Shown one piece after another: positions 7,850 to 17,027 of a stretch of DNA of 64,000 nucleotides. The stretch lies in the NCBI GenBank assembly GCA_947503035.1, contig CANNCD010000001.1, forward strand, positions 434,001-498,000, read 5' to 3'. Origin of the DNA: an uncultured Halocynthiibacter sp. GTDB taxonomy: Bacteria > Pseudomonadota > Alphaproteobacteria > Rhodobacterales > Rhodobacteraceae. Below the pieces are notes generated by a model. The model worked only from the letters and a program-made list of their open reading frames with translations, was not told where the DNA came from and searched no databases. A program made the position numbers and the translations under genes. Position 1 is the first letter of the stretch, and every line of letters starts with the position of its first letter.

Positions 7850-8799
7850 GCGCTACAGCTGGCGCCGCCAAGGACGCAGAATTTGGCGCAATGGGCGTGG
7901 TTCAATTGAACGCGGCGCTCGGCCTCTTCCAGCGTGGTGCCAAGTTCGAATTCTTCGGAATAGGGCAAGAGGGTACAGGCCAAAACGGCGGGTTTTCCCG
8001 CGCCTTTTCGTTTCACGACCATGCGCGATGACGCGCACATGATGTCGTTGGGGGATTTGGACAGGATGTCCCAACAGGCGGTGGTGATTTCCGGCACTTC
8101 GACGGTTTCGTCCATCTCGGGGAACAGAACCGTTTCACCAGGGTTGTTCGGGTCGATATTATAGCCACGTTTCGCATAAAGCGCAGCGTACCCCGCGCGG
8201 GCCTCGGCATCGGTTTCGTCCCAAAGGGCGCGACCGGCGGCGTTCAATTTCGCACCGATGCTATGAAGCCAATCCATACCGTCCAGCGTCACCGCAAAGC
8301 TGTTCTTGCCGCGAATGTCGTCGTGTTTTTCCTCGGACCAGTGATCAAGAGAAATGCGGAAGGTGAGTTTGTCACCATAGGTGTTCACCAAATCCAGAAT
8401 GCCGTCTTTGACGGATTTGCGCTGCATCGGGCGCATGGCGTTGGTCAGGATCAAGACGTCATAGCCGCGTTCAAGCGACACCCGCGCCATATCCACCATA
8501 TCGCGGTTCATAAACGGTTCACCGCCGGTAAAGGCGATCTCGCGCAGGCCCCATTTACGGTCTTTGGCCTGATCAAGGTAATCGGTCATCTCGGCCGTGG
8601 TCAGATAGACAAGCGCATCATTCGTCGGCGAACTTTCGATATAGCAATTCACGCATTCGATGTTGCACAGCGTGCCCGTGTTGAACCAAAGCGTCTGGGG
8701 ATCATTCAGAGCAACAGAGGCACGGGCTTCCCCCTTGGCAGTGACCATAGGGTCTTGAAATTTGCCAATATTTGCCAATTCCATCGCTTGATCTTTCAT
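7846..8799 (-). CDS. Radical SAM protein with extra C-terminal cysteines
   Basis: This 317-residue protein has the radical SAM cluster motif CNIECVNCY (C-x3-C-x2-C) at about residues 44-51. An ITGGEP-like AFTGGEPFMNRD strand for SAM binding follows. At least six more cysteines lie in the last 80 residues (TTACWD, IMCASS, VLACTL, HCAKFCVLGG, ASCSA), which suggests a SPASM-like or auxiliary Fe-S cluster. The reaction and substrate are unknown. No peptide-like substrate gene or RRE-type partner is visible beside it. It is divergent from zwf, with 183 bp between the two starts, and convergent with the HNH gene. Confidence 0.85.
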   Translation of the reverse strand: MKDQAMELANIGKFQDPMVTAKGEARASVALNDPQTLWFNTGTLCNIECVNCYIESSPTNDALVYLTTAEMTDYLDQAKDRKWGLREIAFTGGEPFMNRDMVDMARVSLERGYDVLILTNAMRPMQRKSVKDGILDLVNTYGDKLTFRISLDHWSEEKHDDIRGKNSFAVTLDGMDWLHSIGAKLNAAGRALWDETDAEARAGYAALYAKRGYNIDPNNPGETVLFPEMDETVEVPEITTACWDILSKSPNDIMCASSRMVVKRKGAGKPAVLACTLLPYSEEFELGTTLEEAERRVQLNHAHCAKFCVLGGASCSA

Positions 8800-8915
8800 C
8801 TTTTTCTCGTCCGCTTTTTAGGCACTTAATCTTTATACTATTCGTATCTATATGGTTCTTCAAAGAAAAGCGATGATACGCCCCATGACAGAGTTGTGAT
8901 TGACGACAGGGGTGC

Positions 8916-8944
8916 TAGACATGGGGGGAAACCACCTGTATGAC
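8916..8944 (+). promoter_or_regulatory. Candidate zwf promoter
   Basis: TAGACA (8916-8921) and TATGAC (8939-8944) are 17 bp apart. They lie just upstream of the palindromic operator at 8952-8963 and 39 bp before the zwf ATG. A repressor on the palindrome would cover the transcription start. Confidence 0.4.
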
Positions 8945-8951
8945 TAACGTC

Positions 8952-8963
8952 GTTAGCGCTAAC
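8952..8963. promoter_or_regulatory. LacI-type operator GTTAGCGCTAAC upstream of zwf
   Basis: This is a perfect 12-bp palindrome with central CG, the usual form of LacI-family operators. The flanking bases match as well, so CGTTAGCGCTAACA (14 bp) is identical to the site at 63821-63834 upstream of edd. A second overlapping dyad, CTAACG-T-CGTTAG, lies at 8943-8955. It is inferred to be the binding site of an unseen regulator of the ED genes. Confidence 0.7.
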
Positions 8964-8982
8964 ATAATCTTGCGAGGATAAC

Positions 8983-10437
8983 ATGGTATCAAGAGTCATT
9001 CCTGTAGAACCCTTTGATTTGGTCATTTTTGGGGGCACGGGCGACCTTGCGCGTCGCAAGATTTTGCCTGGCCTGTATCGTCGCTTTGTAGCGGGGCAGA
9101 TGCCCAAAGAGGCGCGTATCATCGGTGCGGCGCGATCCGACCTCGACACGGCGGGCTATCGCAAGATGATCCACGAGGCGATCCACGAATTTATCGCCGA
9201 AAAAGACCGCGACGAAACGCTGGTCCAAGAATTTTGTAAGGGCCTTGAATATGTCACCATCGACGCGATGGGCGAGGGCGGCTGGAAAGAAATGGCCGCG
9301 CTTATCCGTCAGGACGTCATCGGTGCGTTTTATTTCTCGGTTGCGCCCAGCCTGTTTGGCGCGCTTGCCGAACGCCTGCATTTGCACGGTATTTCCAACG
9401 ACACCAGCCGGATCGTTGTGGAAAAACCATTCGGTCGCGATCTGGAAACTGCGCGCGAATTGAACGCCGTACTGGCCGAGCATTTCGAAGAGAGCCAGAT
9501 TTACCGCATCGACCACTATCTCGGCAAAGAAACCGTACAGAACCTTATGGCCGTGCGGTTTGCCAATGTGTTGTTCGAACCCCTGTGGAATGCACAATAT
9601 ATCGACCACATCCAGATCACCGCGGCGGAAACCGTGGGTGTTGGTGGCCGCGGCGGGTACTATGACAAATCCGGTGCGATGCGCGATATGGTGCAAAACC
9701 ACCTGATGCAGCTCTTGTGCCTCACCGCGATGGAGCCGCCCAGCAAGTTTGAACCAAACGCCGTGCGCGATGAAAAGCTTAAGGTGATCCGTTCGCTTGA
9801 GCCGGTTGAGCCACACCACATCGTGCGCGGTCAATATGATGCGCATGAGGGCGAGCCGTCCTACCGCGAGGACGCGGGTGATTTGAAATCCCGCACCGAC
9901 AGCTTTGTTGCGATGAAATGTCATGTGGCGAACTGGCGTTGGGCTGGGGTGCCATTTTACCTTCGTACGGGTAAAAAGCTGGCCGATCGCGCGTCCGAAA
10001 TCGTTGTGGTCTTCAAAGAGCCGCCCCACCACGTGTTTGACGCAGATGGTAAGGTGCATCGCAACGTTCTTTCGATCAAACTCCAACCGAATGAGGGCAT
10101 GAACCTTTCGGTGACCATTAAAGAGCCGGGCCCGGGTGGCATGCGTTTGATGGATGTGCCGCTTGATATGTCCTTTGCCGAAACCCTTGGTGATAATGCC
10201 GATGCGGTGCCCGAGGCCTATGAACGTTTGATCATGGATGTGATCCGTGGCAACCAAACTCTGTTTATGCGCGGGGATGAGGTCGAGGCCGCATGGTCAT
10301 GGGTTGATCCGATCATCCAAGGCTGGGAGGCTCGTAACGACGTGCCGAAAACCTATGACGTCGGCAGCCAAGGCCCGACAGATGCAGAAACAATGATGCG
10401 CCGTGATGGGCGCGAATGGATGGATATCAAAGCATGA
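8983..10437 (+). CDS. zwf: Glucose-6-phosphate 1-dehydrogenase
   Basis: Zwf oxidises G6P to 6-phosphogluconolactone with reduction of NAD(P)+, the entry step of the ED and oxidative pentose phosphate routes. The 484-residue protein has the dinucleotide-binding GGTGDLA (17-23) and the active-site RIDHYLGK (175-182) with catalytic His178. Length is normal for the family. An AGGA ribosome-binding site precedes the ATG. It is the first gene of a tight zwf-pgl-pgi operon (4-bp and 1-bp overlaps) with a LacI-type palindrome in its promoter region. edd and eda, which complete the route, lie at the other end of the window. Confidence 0.97.
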   Translation: MVSRVIPVEPFDLVIFGGTGDLARRKILPGLYRRFVAGQMPKEARIIGAARSDLDTAGYRKMIHEAIHEFIAEKDRDETLVQEFCKGLEYVTIDAMGEGGWKEMAALIRQDVIGAFYFSVAPSLFGALAERLHLHGISNDTSRIVVEKPFGRDLETARELNAVLAEHFEESQIYRIDHYLGKETVQNLMAVRFANVLFEPLWNAQYIDHIQITAAETVGVGGRGGYYDKSGAMRDMVQNHLMQLLCLTAMEPPSKFEPNAVRDEKLKVIRSLEPVEPHHIVRGQYDAHEGEPSYREDAGDLKSRTDSFVAMKCHVANWRWAGVPFYLRTGKKLADRASEIVVVFKEPPHHVFDADGKVHRNVLSIKLQPNEGMNLSVTIKEPGPGGMRLMDVPLDMSFAETLGDNADAVPEAYERLIMDVIRGNQTLFMRGDEVEAAWSWVDPIIQGWEARNDVPKTYDVGSQGPTDAETMMRRDGREWMDIKA

Positions 10438-11102
10438 TATTTAACGAATACCCCACCCGTGACCAGATGATGGTTGAATTGGCAGGTGTGATTGCGGGCG
10501 AATTGATCGCGACACTTGATGCGCAACCGCGTGCGTCACTTGCCGTGCCCGGTGGCACGACACCTGGTCCGATCTTTGACGTGCTGTGCAAGGCCGATCT
10601 GGATTGGTCCCGTGTGGACATCATGTTGACGGACGAACGTTGGGTGCCTGAGACATCTGAACGCTCAAACACCGCGCTGTTGCGCCGTCGTCTTTTGCAG
10701 AACAAGGCCGCCGCCGCGACATTGATCCCGATGCGCGCCGATGCCGAACGTGCCGAGGATGCGTTGGACGAACTATCCGCCAATATCCCCGATCCGTTGT
10801 CGGTTGTGTTGCTTGGCATGGGTGCCGATATGCACACGGCGTCGATCTTCCCCGAGGCCGATCTGTTGGCCGAGGCATTCGCCGAGGACGCGCCGGCCCT
10901 GTTGCCGATGCGCGCCCCCGGGGCGCCCGAGCCACGCATCACTTTGACGGCACGCGTGTTGAACGCCGCCGCACATCGTCACGTTTTGATCACAGGGGCC
11001 GAAAAGAAAGAAGCCCTTGATAAAGCGTCACAAATCTCTGATCCGCTGATCGCGCCGATCACTGCGATCCTTTCTGGAACCAACGTACACTGGGCCCCAT
11101 AA
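10434..11102 (+). CDS. pgl: 6-Phosphogluconolactonase
   Basis: Pgl hydrolyses 6-phosphogluconolactone to 6-phosphogluconate. The 222-residue protein is of the DevB/NagB-like type, with [14 protein letters not shown] near residue 38, DERWVP near residue 68 and [14 protein letters not shown] (about 123-136). I chose ATG 10434, which overlaps the zwf stop in ATGA, over an in-frame ATG 18 bp upstream. The TAA overlaps the pgi ATG by 1 bp. The usual family reading GxGxDGH appears here as GMGADMH, a mild deviation worth noting. Confidence 0.94.
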   Translation: MIFNEYPTRDQMMVELAGVIAGELIATLDAQPRASLAVPGGTTPGPIFDVLCKADLDWSRVDIMLTDERWVPETSERSNTALLRRRLLQNKAAAATLIPMRADAERAEDALDELSANIPDPLSVVLLGMGADMHTASIFPEADLLAEAFAEDAPALLPMRAPGAPEPRITLTARVLNAAAHRHVLITGAEKKEALDKASQISDPLIAPITAILSGTNVHWAP

Positions 11103-12697
11103 TGTTATTCGATACACTCGTTGCCAAAGCCAAATCCGTCGAAACCCGCACGATTATTTCGTTGTTCGACGACAGCCGCGCCTCTGATTTCTCGGTCACG
11201 GCCGATGGGTTGCTGTTCGATTATTCTAAGACCAACATCGACGCGGAAACCCGTGAGATGTTGATCGATATCGCCAATAAAACCGGTGTTGCAGACAAAC
11301 GCGCCGCCATGTTCGGCGGTGCCGCGATCAACGACACCGAAGGTCGCGAGGTGCTTCATACCGCGCTACGCAATCTGACCGGTGATCCAGTGACGGTTGA
11401 CGGTGTCGACGTGATCCCCGAGGTCCGCCTAACCCTTGATCGTATGGCCGAGTTTGCAAATGACGTGCGCAACGGCACGTTCCAAGGGCAGGGCGGCAAG
11501 ATCACCGATGTTGTGAATATCGGGATTGGTGGGTCCGATCTTGGCCCTGTAATGGGGACGCTTGCGCTTGCGCCGTATCATGATGGGCCAAAGTTGCACT
11601 ATGTGTCCAACGTTGACGGCGCGCATATCGCCGACGCGTTGGATGGCTTGGACCCGACGACGACTTTGGTCATCGTAGCGTCGAAAACATTCGGCACCAT
11701 CGAGACCCTGACAAATGCCGACACCGCCAAGGCGTGGATGGCGAAATCCGTCGACACCCCCGGTGCGCAGTTCGCCGCATTGTCCACCGCCGAAGAAAAG
11801 ACAACGGCCTATGGTATTGATCCGAAACGTGTTTTCGGGTTCGAGGATTGGGTCGGTGGGCGCTATTCCATGTGGGGTCCGATTGGCCTTCCGTTGATGA
11901 TTGCCATTGGTCCGGACAATTTCCGCGACTTCCTTCGTGGTGCCGAGGACATGGATACCCATTTCCGCACCGCCGATTTCGCCGACAACCTTCCGGTTAT
12001 GTTGGCGCTTGTGGGCATGTGGCACAACCAAGGGTGCGGCTATGCGACCCGCGCGGTTCTGCCGTACGAACAACGCCTGTCGCGTCTTCCTGCGTATTTG
12101 CAGCAGCTTGAAATGGAGAGCAACGGGAAATCCGTGGCGATGGATGGCTCGTCGCTTCCGTATCATTCTGGCCCTGTGGTTTGGGGCGAACCGGGCACCA
12201 ATGGCCAGCACGCGTTCTACCAGCTGATCCACCAAGGCACGCGCGTCATTCCATGTGAATTCATGGTCGGCGCCGAGGGCCACGAAGACGATCTGGCGCA
12301 TCAACATCTGTTGCTGATGTCCAACTGTCTGGCCCAGTCCGAGGCGTTGATGATGGGGCGTGATCTGGAAACAGCGACCGCCAACATGAAGGCCAAAGGG
12401 TTCGAAGGCGCAGAGCTGGATCGTCAGGCGCGCCACCGTGTGTTCGCGGGCAACCGTCCGTCGACAACATTGTTGTACAAACGTCTAACCCCTTATGTTT
12501 TGGGTCAAATTATCGCGCTCTATGAACACCGTGTGTTCGTTGAGGGTGTGATTTTGGGCATCAATTCCTACGACCAATGGGGCGTTGAATTGGGCAAAGA
12601 GCTGGCCGTGGCCCTTGCGCCGGTCATGTCCGGAGAAGAGGACGCGTCGTCCAAGGATGGCTCGACCCAGATGCTTGTGAAATATCTTCGCGGTTAA
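11102..12697 (+). CDS. pgi: Glucose-6-phosphate isomerase
   Basis: Pgi interconverts G6P and F6P. The 531-residue protein shows [11 protein letters not shown] (about 139-149), [24 protein letters not shown] and a C-terminal [13 protein letters not shown], all PGI signatures. In an organism that uses the ED route, its main job would be to feed fructose-derived F6P back into G6P, which fits its place behind zwf-pgl. It is the last gene of the operon and is followed by a GC-rich hairpin. The convergent gene on the other strand encodes a Hint protein. Confidence 0.97.
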   Translation: MLFDTLVAKAKSVETRTIISLFDDSRASDFSVTADGLLFDYSKTNIDAETREMLIDIANKTGVADKRAAMFGGAAINDTEGREVLHTALRNLTGDPVTVDGVDVIPEVRLTLDRMAEFANDVRNGTFQGQGGKITDVVNIGIGGSDLGPVMGTLALAPYHDGPKLHYVSNVDGAHIADALDGLDPTTTLVIVASKTFGTIETLTNADTAKAWMAKSVDTPGAQFAALSTAEEKTTAYGIDPKRVFGFEDWVGGRYSMWGPIGLPLMIAIGPDNFRDFLRGAEDMDTHFRTADFADNLPVMLALVGMWHNQGCGYATRAVLPYEQRLSRLPAYLQQLEMESNGKSVAMDGSSLPYHSGPVVWGEPGTNGQHAFYQLIHQGTRVIPCEFMVGAEGHEDDLAHQHLLLMSNCLAQSEALMMGRDLETATANMKAKGFEGAELDRQARHRVFAGNRPSTTLLYKRLTPYVLGQIIALYEHRVFVEGVILGINSYDQWGVELGKELAVALAPVMSGEEDASSKDGSTQMLVKYLRG

Positions 12698-12701
12698 ACC
12701 G

Positions 12702-12732
12702 ATGGGCGCGGGGCCCCAAACCCCGCGCCCAT
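12702..12732. terminator. Hairpin between convergent pgi and Hint gene
   Basis: ATGGGCGCGGGG (12702-12713) and CCCCGCGCCCAT (12721-12732) form a perfect 12-bp stem with a 7-nt loop. No T-tract follows on either strand. It is placed to end both transcripts. Confidence 0.7.
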
Positions 12733-12742
12733 TGATGCTGCA

Positions 12743-13933
12743 CTAACTTGCGGCGCTGATCACGTGGTTGATCGACAGTTTGCGACTGGTTCCACGCCCA
12801 TAGATACCATTTGAAATGCGTCGCAGATCCCGTTGACGCAAAATGGGCCGCGATGTCGGTCCATAGGCCGCGCGGATATCGGCAGCCGAAACGGTATTTT
12901 CGCGCAGCTCGGGGAACAGCTCAAAAATCTCTTCGCGTCCCCCAAGCCCAGCCGAGCGCAGGCTTTGCAAGCCAAGGTACAGGCTCTCGGCGGGGATATC
13001 ATTGACGATCAATGTCTGGTGATTTTCCAGTAATAGATGATGATAGGTCACCGATTTCAGCCCGCGTGCAATCCGCGCGCGCCCACCGGCCATATTCACC
13101 AGATGCTTGGCCCGGATCAACCGGTCGCGTCCGATCAACACACAGTGTTGCGGCGACAACATGATATCCGTCTCGACACCCCAGTTCGCGCCCGAAATAT
13201 GGATCGGCCGCATATTTGGCGTCATCGCAAGCGTCGCCGCATTAAGATATCGGACACCATGCCACAGGATTTTTTGTGGCCCGTTATCAAGGGTGCACAC
13301 CATATCACCGACCTTAAGGTCTTCGATTAGAACCTCGCCGTTTGGGGTCAAAACCCGCGCGCCCGACGTAAAGCAAATCGGCGAATTCAAATCGGCAAGC
13401 TGGGGGCTAAACAGGCTATTGGCGTTTTCGGTTGGGGTGCTATCGATCACCCCATCGCCGTTGAAATCATAGTCGGTGAACTGATCAAATGTCATCCCCG
13501 ACGACAGATCGGCGGTTGCGATGTCGCTGCCTGGGGCGATGAAAAGATCGTTGAACGAGGGGGCAGATGCCGTCCCGTCCACGCCACGTAATTCGCCGGT
13601 AATCATCCGGAAATAGCTATCGCCAAGCCCGCTTGCTCCGCCTTGAACGCCCGCGCCGCCGCCGGGGTTTTGTGGGATATACGAATACAGAATCGTGCCC
13701 GCGTCATAACCCGCTTGGTTGGGATAGACGATAAGACCGGTGATCTTGGTTTGGCTTGTGATTTCACCGTATTCGTTCAGGGTACTTTCATCGACCGTGA
13801 ACTCGAGGATGGCATCTTGGGGAAAAATCGAAGTGGCGCTTTGGACGGTTGCGGTGGTGTCTTCGCCATTTCCGTTGGTTGAAACACTTGCGTTGGCAAC
13901 GACATCCGCGCCAGAGATCAAAAAACTCGACAT
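12743..13933 (-). CDS. Hint-domain protein, probably secreted
   Basis: This 396-residue protein has a C-terminal Hint (hedgehog/intein) domain, starting at Cys187 in CFTSGARVLTPNG. The typical GEVLIEDLKVGDMV strand follows, and a later LSPQHCVLIG histidine block. The N-terminal part is low in charge and rich in Gly, Ser, Thr and Asp. A DYDFNGDGVID segment (154-164) matches a calcium-binding EF-hand/dockerin-type loop. No Sec signal is visible. Rhodobacteraceae carry many such proteins, often assumed to be exported by type I secretion and perhaps self-cleaved at the Hint cysteine. No secretion genes are adjacent, and function is unknown. Confidence 0.85.
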   Translation of the reverse strand: MSSFLISGADVVANASVSTNGNGEDTTATVQSATSIFPQDAILEFTVDESTLNEYGEITSQTKITGLIVYPNQAGYDAGTILYSYIPQNPGGGAGVQGGASGLGDSYFRMITGELRGVDGTASAPSFNDLFIAPGSDIATADLSSGMTFDQFTDYDFNGDGVIDSTPTENANSLFSPQLADLNSPICFTSGARVLTPNGEVLIEDLKVGDMVCTLDNGPQKILWHGVRYLNAATLAMTPNMRPIHISGANWGVETDIMLSPQHCVLIGRDRLIRAKHLVNMAGGRARIARGLKSVTYHHLLLENHQTLIVNDIPAESLYLGLQSLRSAGLGGREEIFELFPELRENTVSAADIRAAYGPTSRPILRQRDLRRISNGIYGRGTSRKLSINHVISAAS

Positions 13934-13950
13934 GATAAATCCGTAAACTT

Positions 13951-13967
13951 GTTAACATCGGTCAACG
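13951..13967. repeat. GTTAAC-N5-TCAACG element upstream of the Hint gene
   Basis: This 17-bp stretch lies 18 bp upstream of the Hint-gene start. It has the same spacing as the duplicated GTTAAC-N5-TTAACG elements at 39494-39510 and 40094-40110, with one change in the second half. A further GTTAAC lies about 30 bp upstream. Its role is unknown. Confidence 0.35.
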
Positions 13968-14068
13968 TGACCTAATTTTACAATTGTTAACAAATTATTT
14001 ATGGATCAAGTGTGACGTAGGGGAAACTTCGATGTTCCGCTACGTCATATGATGGTTTTTGGGCTGTT

Positions 14069-15250
14069 TTACCCGTTGACCGACCAGATGTCGGCACGCC
14101 CGCCTTCGGTTATGAAAAACGCGACGTGATACAAAAGACGGGTCAGACCTTCGTTCCAGACGACGTTTTTGTCTTCGTCCAACTGGTTGATCCATGCCGG
14201 TTTGTCGGTCGCAAAGTAGTCGTCAAAAATCATGTCGGCCAGATCTTGGGCACGTTTTGCGGCGGCGCCATCACCGGTTTCTCGGGCAATCGCGGCATAG
14301 ACTTTGCCGGCCTCGGTCAGGGGCCACAACAGATGGGTCGCCTCGGTCACGTCGCCCGCGGCGTTGATGGCGTCATAGGCGGCGCCGGCCATGGGTCCGT
14401 CGGGTCGAATGCCGTGGGTTTCGACGAAATTGCGCATCCGGTCGGCAAGGGCGCGTGGGGCGTCATCACCTGAAAATTCGGCGTACCGGTTCAACAGCCA
14501 TGCCCATTCGAATTGATGACCCGGTTCGCGCCGTGTCCCCATTTCGCTGTCGTTCTGGGTCAGGTCATGGCCGATAAATTCGCAGATCGCACCGGTTTGT
14601 GGGTCAATAAAGTAGCGTTCACCCAAATCCATATAGGTCTTGGCGCGCTCCAACCAAACCTTGTCACCGGTCATCTCATAGGCCTGCATGACCGCCTCAA
14701 ACATATGCATATGTGGGTTTTGCGCCCGCAGGTCGCCTGATTTTGCACCGTTGCGCGCCATGTCATCGTCTTCCCACAGGGCACCGGTTGCAGGGTCGGT
14801 TAGAACCGTTTCGATATAGGAAATACAGGCGTCAATCTGGGCATCGGTGACGGCGGTGGGATCGGCCTTTTGCACGGTGACAAGCGCCAAAAGCGCAAAG
14901 GACTGGTCATATGTGCGACGTTGGCGGCTGGCGGGGGTGTCGATGTCGGACCCGTCCGGCGCGACCGAATACCTGTACCCGCCATCGTCACCGCCAAGAT
15001 GGGTGGTCATGAACGCCGTGATCCGTTTCGCCGCCGTCAAAAGCCGGTCATCCCGCGTCCAAAGATAGAGATGCGCCAACATCAACGCCGTGCGCCCTTG
15101 GGCCAGCGTCGTCACCGGTTGGTCTGGGATAACATTGCCGTTGCCATCGATGCTTTCGCAAATCGGAGCAGGGGCGTCGCCAGCGGGCATCGCAATTCTG
15201 AGCCATTCCGGAACGTGAGTGGTAGCAAATGATGCTGCGGTGGTGGCCAT
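14069..15250 (-). CDS. AGE-family sugar epimerase/isomerase
   Basis: This 393-residue protein is of the N-acylglucosamine 2-epimerase superfamily, an (alpha/alpha)6 barrel fold that isomerises or epimerises sugars such as mannose/fructose or GlcNAc/ManNAc. Diagnostic segments are HMHMFEAVMQAYEMTGD and EPGHQFEWAWLLNRY, which carry the conserved catalytic histidines, and a final WNEGLTRLLYHV. I prefer ATG 15250, which has an AGGA site 9 nt upstream, over a GTG at 15310 with no usable site. A ROK regulator is upstream and a fructokinase heads the divergent operon. Mannose-to-fructose isomerisation is therefore my best guess, not a demonstrated activity. Confidence 0.83.
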   Translation of the reverse strand: MATTAASFATTHVPEWLRIAMPAGDAPAPICESIDGNGNVIPDQPVTTLAQGRTALMLAHLYLWTRDDRLLTAAKRITAFMTTHLGGDDGGYRYSVAPDGSDIDTPASRQRRTYDQSFALLALVTVQKADPTAVTDAQIDACISYIETVLTDPATGALWEDDDMARNGAKSGDLRAQNPHMHMFEAVMQAYEMTGDKVWLERAKTYMDLGERYFIDPQTGAICEFIGHDLTQNDSEMGTRREPGHQFEWAWLLNRYAEFSGDDAPRALADRMRNFVETHGIRPDGPMAGAAYDAINAAGDVTEATHLLWPLTEAGKVYAAIARETGDGAAAKRAQDLADMIFDDYFATDKPAWINQLDEDKNVVWNEGLTRLLYHVAFFITEGGRADIWSVNG

Positions 15251-15368
15251 GGTGCGCGATCCTATTGTGGCGACATGCGGGGGCATGACGGTTTTGGCGC
15301 CGACAGACACCCTTGCGGATTACATAAGTTAGTATGTTAGTTTTGAAGTCAACCAAAATCGCGATGGG

Positions 15369-16592
15369 CTAGATCGACTTGAGCCCACCGTTGGCGTTCA
15401 AAAAATACTGATTGTACATCAGGCTACTGGCCGCGCCGATTTCGCGCGCTTTGGTTCCGATGGCCCCGTGTTCAATGGCGGGCGCAATCACACCGCGCAT
15501 ATCAAGCCGTTCCAGCTCCGCACGCGCATGGGCCACGATGGAATCCCGCACGTGATCCGGAAAGGCGCCGTCGACAAAAATCGTTTCAAAATCAATAACA
15601 CAGCACGCCTGACGCGCGGCCTGTGCGATATGGGTGCCGGTTTTGCGCACCCATGGAATGACGCTCTCGGCCAGTGTGTGCCAGCTCTCTGGGTCTTCGT
15701 GAAGCTGGGCATAATCGATGCCCGCCTTGGCGAGCATCTCTTCGAGAATAAAGATCGAGGCCGAGTCAATCAACGCATGGGACGTGCCGTCGTCACCGGT
15801 GATCCGCATGGCCCCGAGGGCGCCCGCGTTTTGGCGATTGCCCTCGATCACGGCGTTGTTCATCACGACGCCACCGCCGACGAATGCCCCAACAAAGAAA
15901 TAGGCGAAATCACGGTATTCTCGGCCGCGTCCAAACACATGTTCGGCGTGACAGGCGGCGGTGGCATCGTTCAGAACCAGAACCGGCAGGTCCGAGAACA
16001 TCGAGATTTCGGCGGCCACATCGATGTGTTTCCATTCGGCAAAGGCATCTTCTGGCGCACCCAAAAGGTCGGTCCAGTTCCAGATCTCAAACGGCATGGC
16101 AATGCCGATACCGGTGATGCGTTTACGCTGTGCCGGTTTGAGGGATTGGTTGATGTCATACAGGCCCTCGGTCAGGAACCCAAAAATGTCCCGAGGCGTG
16201 GGGTAGGGATAGCGAAATTCCTTTTCGAAACGCACGTTCCCGACAAGGTCCATCAGAACCATATTGGCGCCACGCCGCCCGATATTGAGGCCGACCGAAA
16301 ATGCACCGTCAGGATTAAGTTGCATCGGCGTCGACGGTTTTCCAACCTTGCCGCGCACCGGTTCGCCCTTTTGGATGAGTTGAATTTTTTCAAGTTTGCG
16401 CAGAATCACCGACACGGTTTGCGGCGAAAGAGACGCGCGTTTCGCCAATTCGCTGCCTGGCATGCCGCCGGTGCGCTGGATCATCGACAAAAGAAGCCGC
16501 TCATTATAGTCGCGCAGGCCACTTTGGTTGACCCCATCGCTTAGGGCGGGGATCTCGGACTTTGGGTCGGGTGTCTCGGTGCTATCTGTCAT
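15369..16592 (-). CDS. ROK-family transcriptional regulator
   Basis: This 407-residue protein has an N-terminal winged helix-turn-helix (about residues 30-85, with ASLSPQTVSVILRKLEKIQLI). The ROK sugar-kinase-like domain follows. It is the architecture of NagC/Mlc/XylR repressors, which release DNA on binding a sugar or sugar phosphate. The usual zinc-binding CxCGxxGC motif of ROK proteins is not visible, so the effector domain is divergent. It sits between the AGE isomerase gene (same strand, 118 bp downstream) and the divergent glycogen operon. It probably controls one or both, but no operator is proven. Confidence 0.88.
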   Translation of the reverse strand: MTDSTETPDPKSEIPALSDGVNQSGLRDYNERLLLSMIQRTGGMPGSELAKRASLSPQTVSVILRKLEKIQLIQKGEPVRGKVGKPSTPMQLNPDGAFSVGLNIGRRGANMVLMDLVGNVRFEKEFRYPYPTPRDIFGFLTEGLYDINQSLKPAQRKRITGIGIAMPFEIWNWTDLLGAPEDAFAEWKHIDVAAEISMFSDLPVLVLNDATAACHAEHVFGRGREYRDFAYFFVGAFVGGGVVMNNAVIEGNRQNAGALGAMRITGDDGTSHALIDSASIFILEEMLAKAGIDYAQLHEDPESWHTLAESVIPWVRKTGTHIAQAARQACCVIDFETIFVDGAFPDHVRDSIVAHARAELERLDMRGVIAPAIEHGAIGTKAREIGAASSLMYNQYFLNANGGLKSI

Positions 16593-17027
16593 ATCAATCC
16601 GAGTATAGATGTTCGATTTTATTAAATCAATTTCATTTATTTAATATGCGTTGATACAGATGTCGCTCCGTATCCATACCGGAACACCGTTGGTTCACCG
16701 CATTCTCGCCTTTGTATTCCGTCCCAATCCTCGAGTGATCAATTAATAACTAAACTTTAATTATTTATTGACAGCTGCGGCACGAGCGTGGCATCAGGGG
16801 GTCAAGACGCGCGGCGTTTAAGGGGGTGCACAGTGGGGGACCCTGTGTTCATTTCTATTGAGGGGTTGCCTTCATCTTCATCGAAGGTGAAGCTCTTCTT
16901 ATAGATTGCTCCTTAAATTGGCGCGGTACGGGTTTTGGTTAGCCAATTCTTAAGATCGCGCATGCCAAGGCTGGGTTTGTGGACGTCAGAACGACGTCAC
17001 ATGAATTGGTGAAACGGGAGGGAAGAT
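16593..17027. promoter_or_regulatory. 435-bp divergent intergenic region, ROK gene / glycogen operon
   Basis: No gene is visible. The side near the ROK gene is AT-rich, with an inverted repeat ATTAAAT (16621-16627) / ATTTAAT (16639-16645) and another AT-rich stretch at 16740-16770 that ends in a -35-like TTGACA (16768-16773) facing the glycogen operon. No good -10 box was found at 17 bp. Downstream in the leader is a hairpin at 16870-16892. A strong GGGAGGG ribosome-binding site precedes the fructokinase ATG. The AT-rich dyads are candidates for ROK binding. Confidence 0.45.
16870..16892 (+). promoter_or_regulatory. Leader hairpin upstream of the glycogen operon
   Basis: CTTCATCTTC (16870-16879) pairs with GAAGGTGAAG (16883-16892), a 10-bp stem with one G-U pair and a 3-nt loop. 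A pyrimidine-rich CTCTTCTT follows, but no long T-run. It lies about 135 bp before the first start codon, so it could be a weak attenuator or an mRNA-stability element. Confidence 0.4.

Noticed and set aside
8989-10257. Long open frame on the minus strand (about 420 codons) opposite zwf
   Set aside because: It mirrors zwf codon periodicity in high-GC DNA. Similar antisense frames lie opposite glgP, glnE, edd, the ROK gene and ilvI. None shows a recognisable domain or ribosome-binding site.
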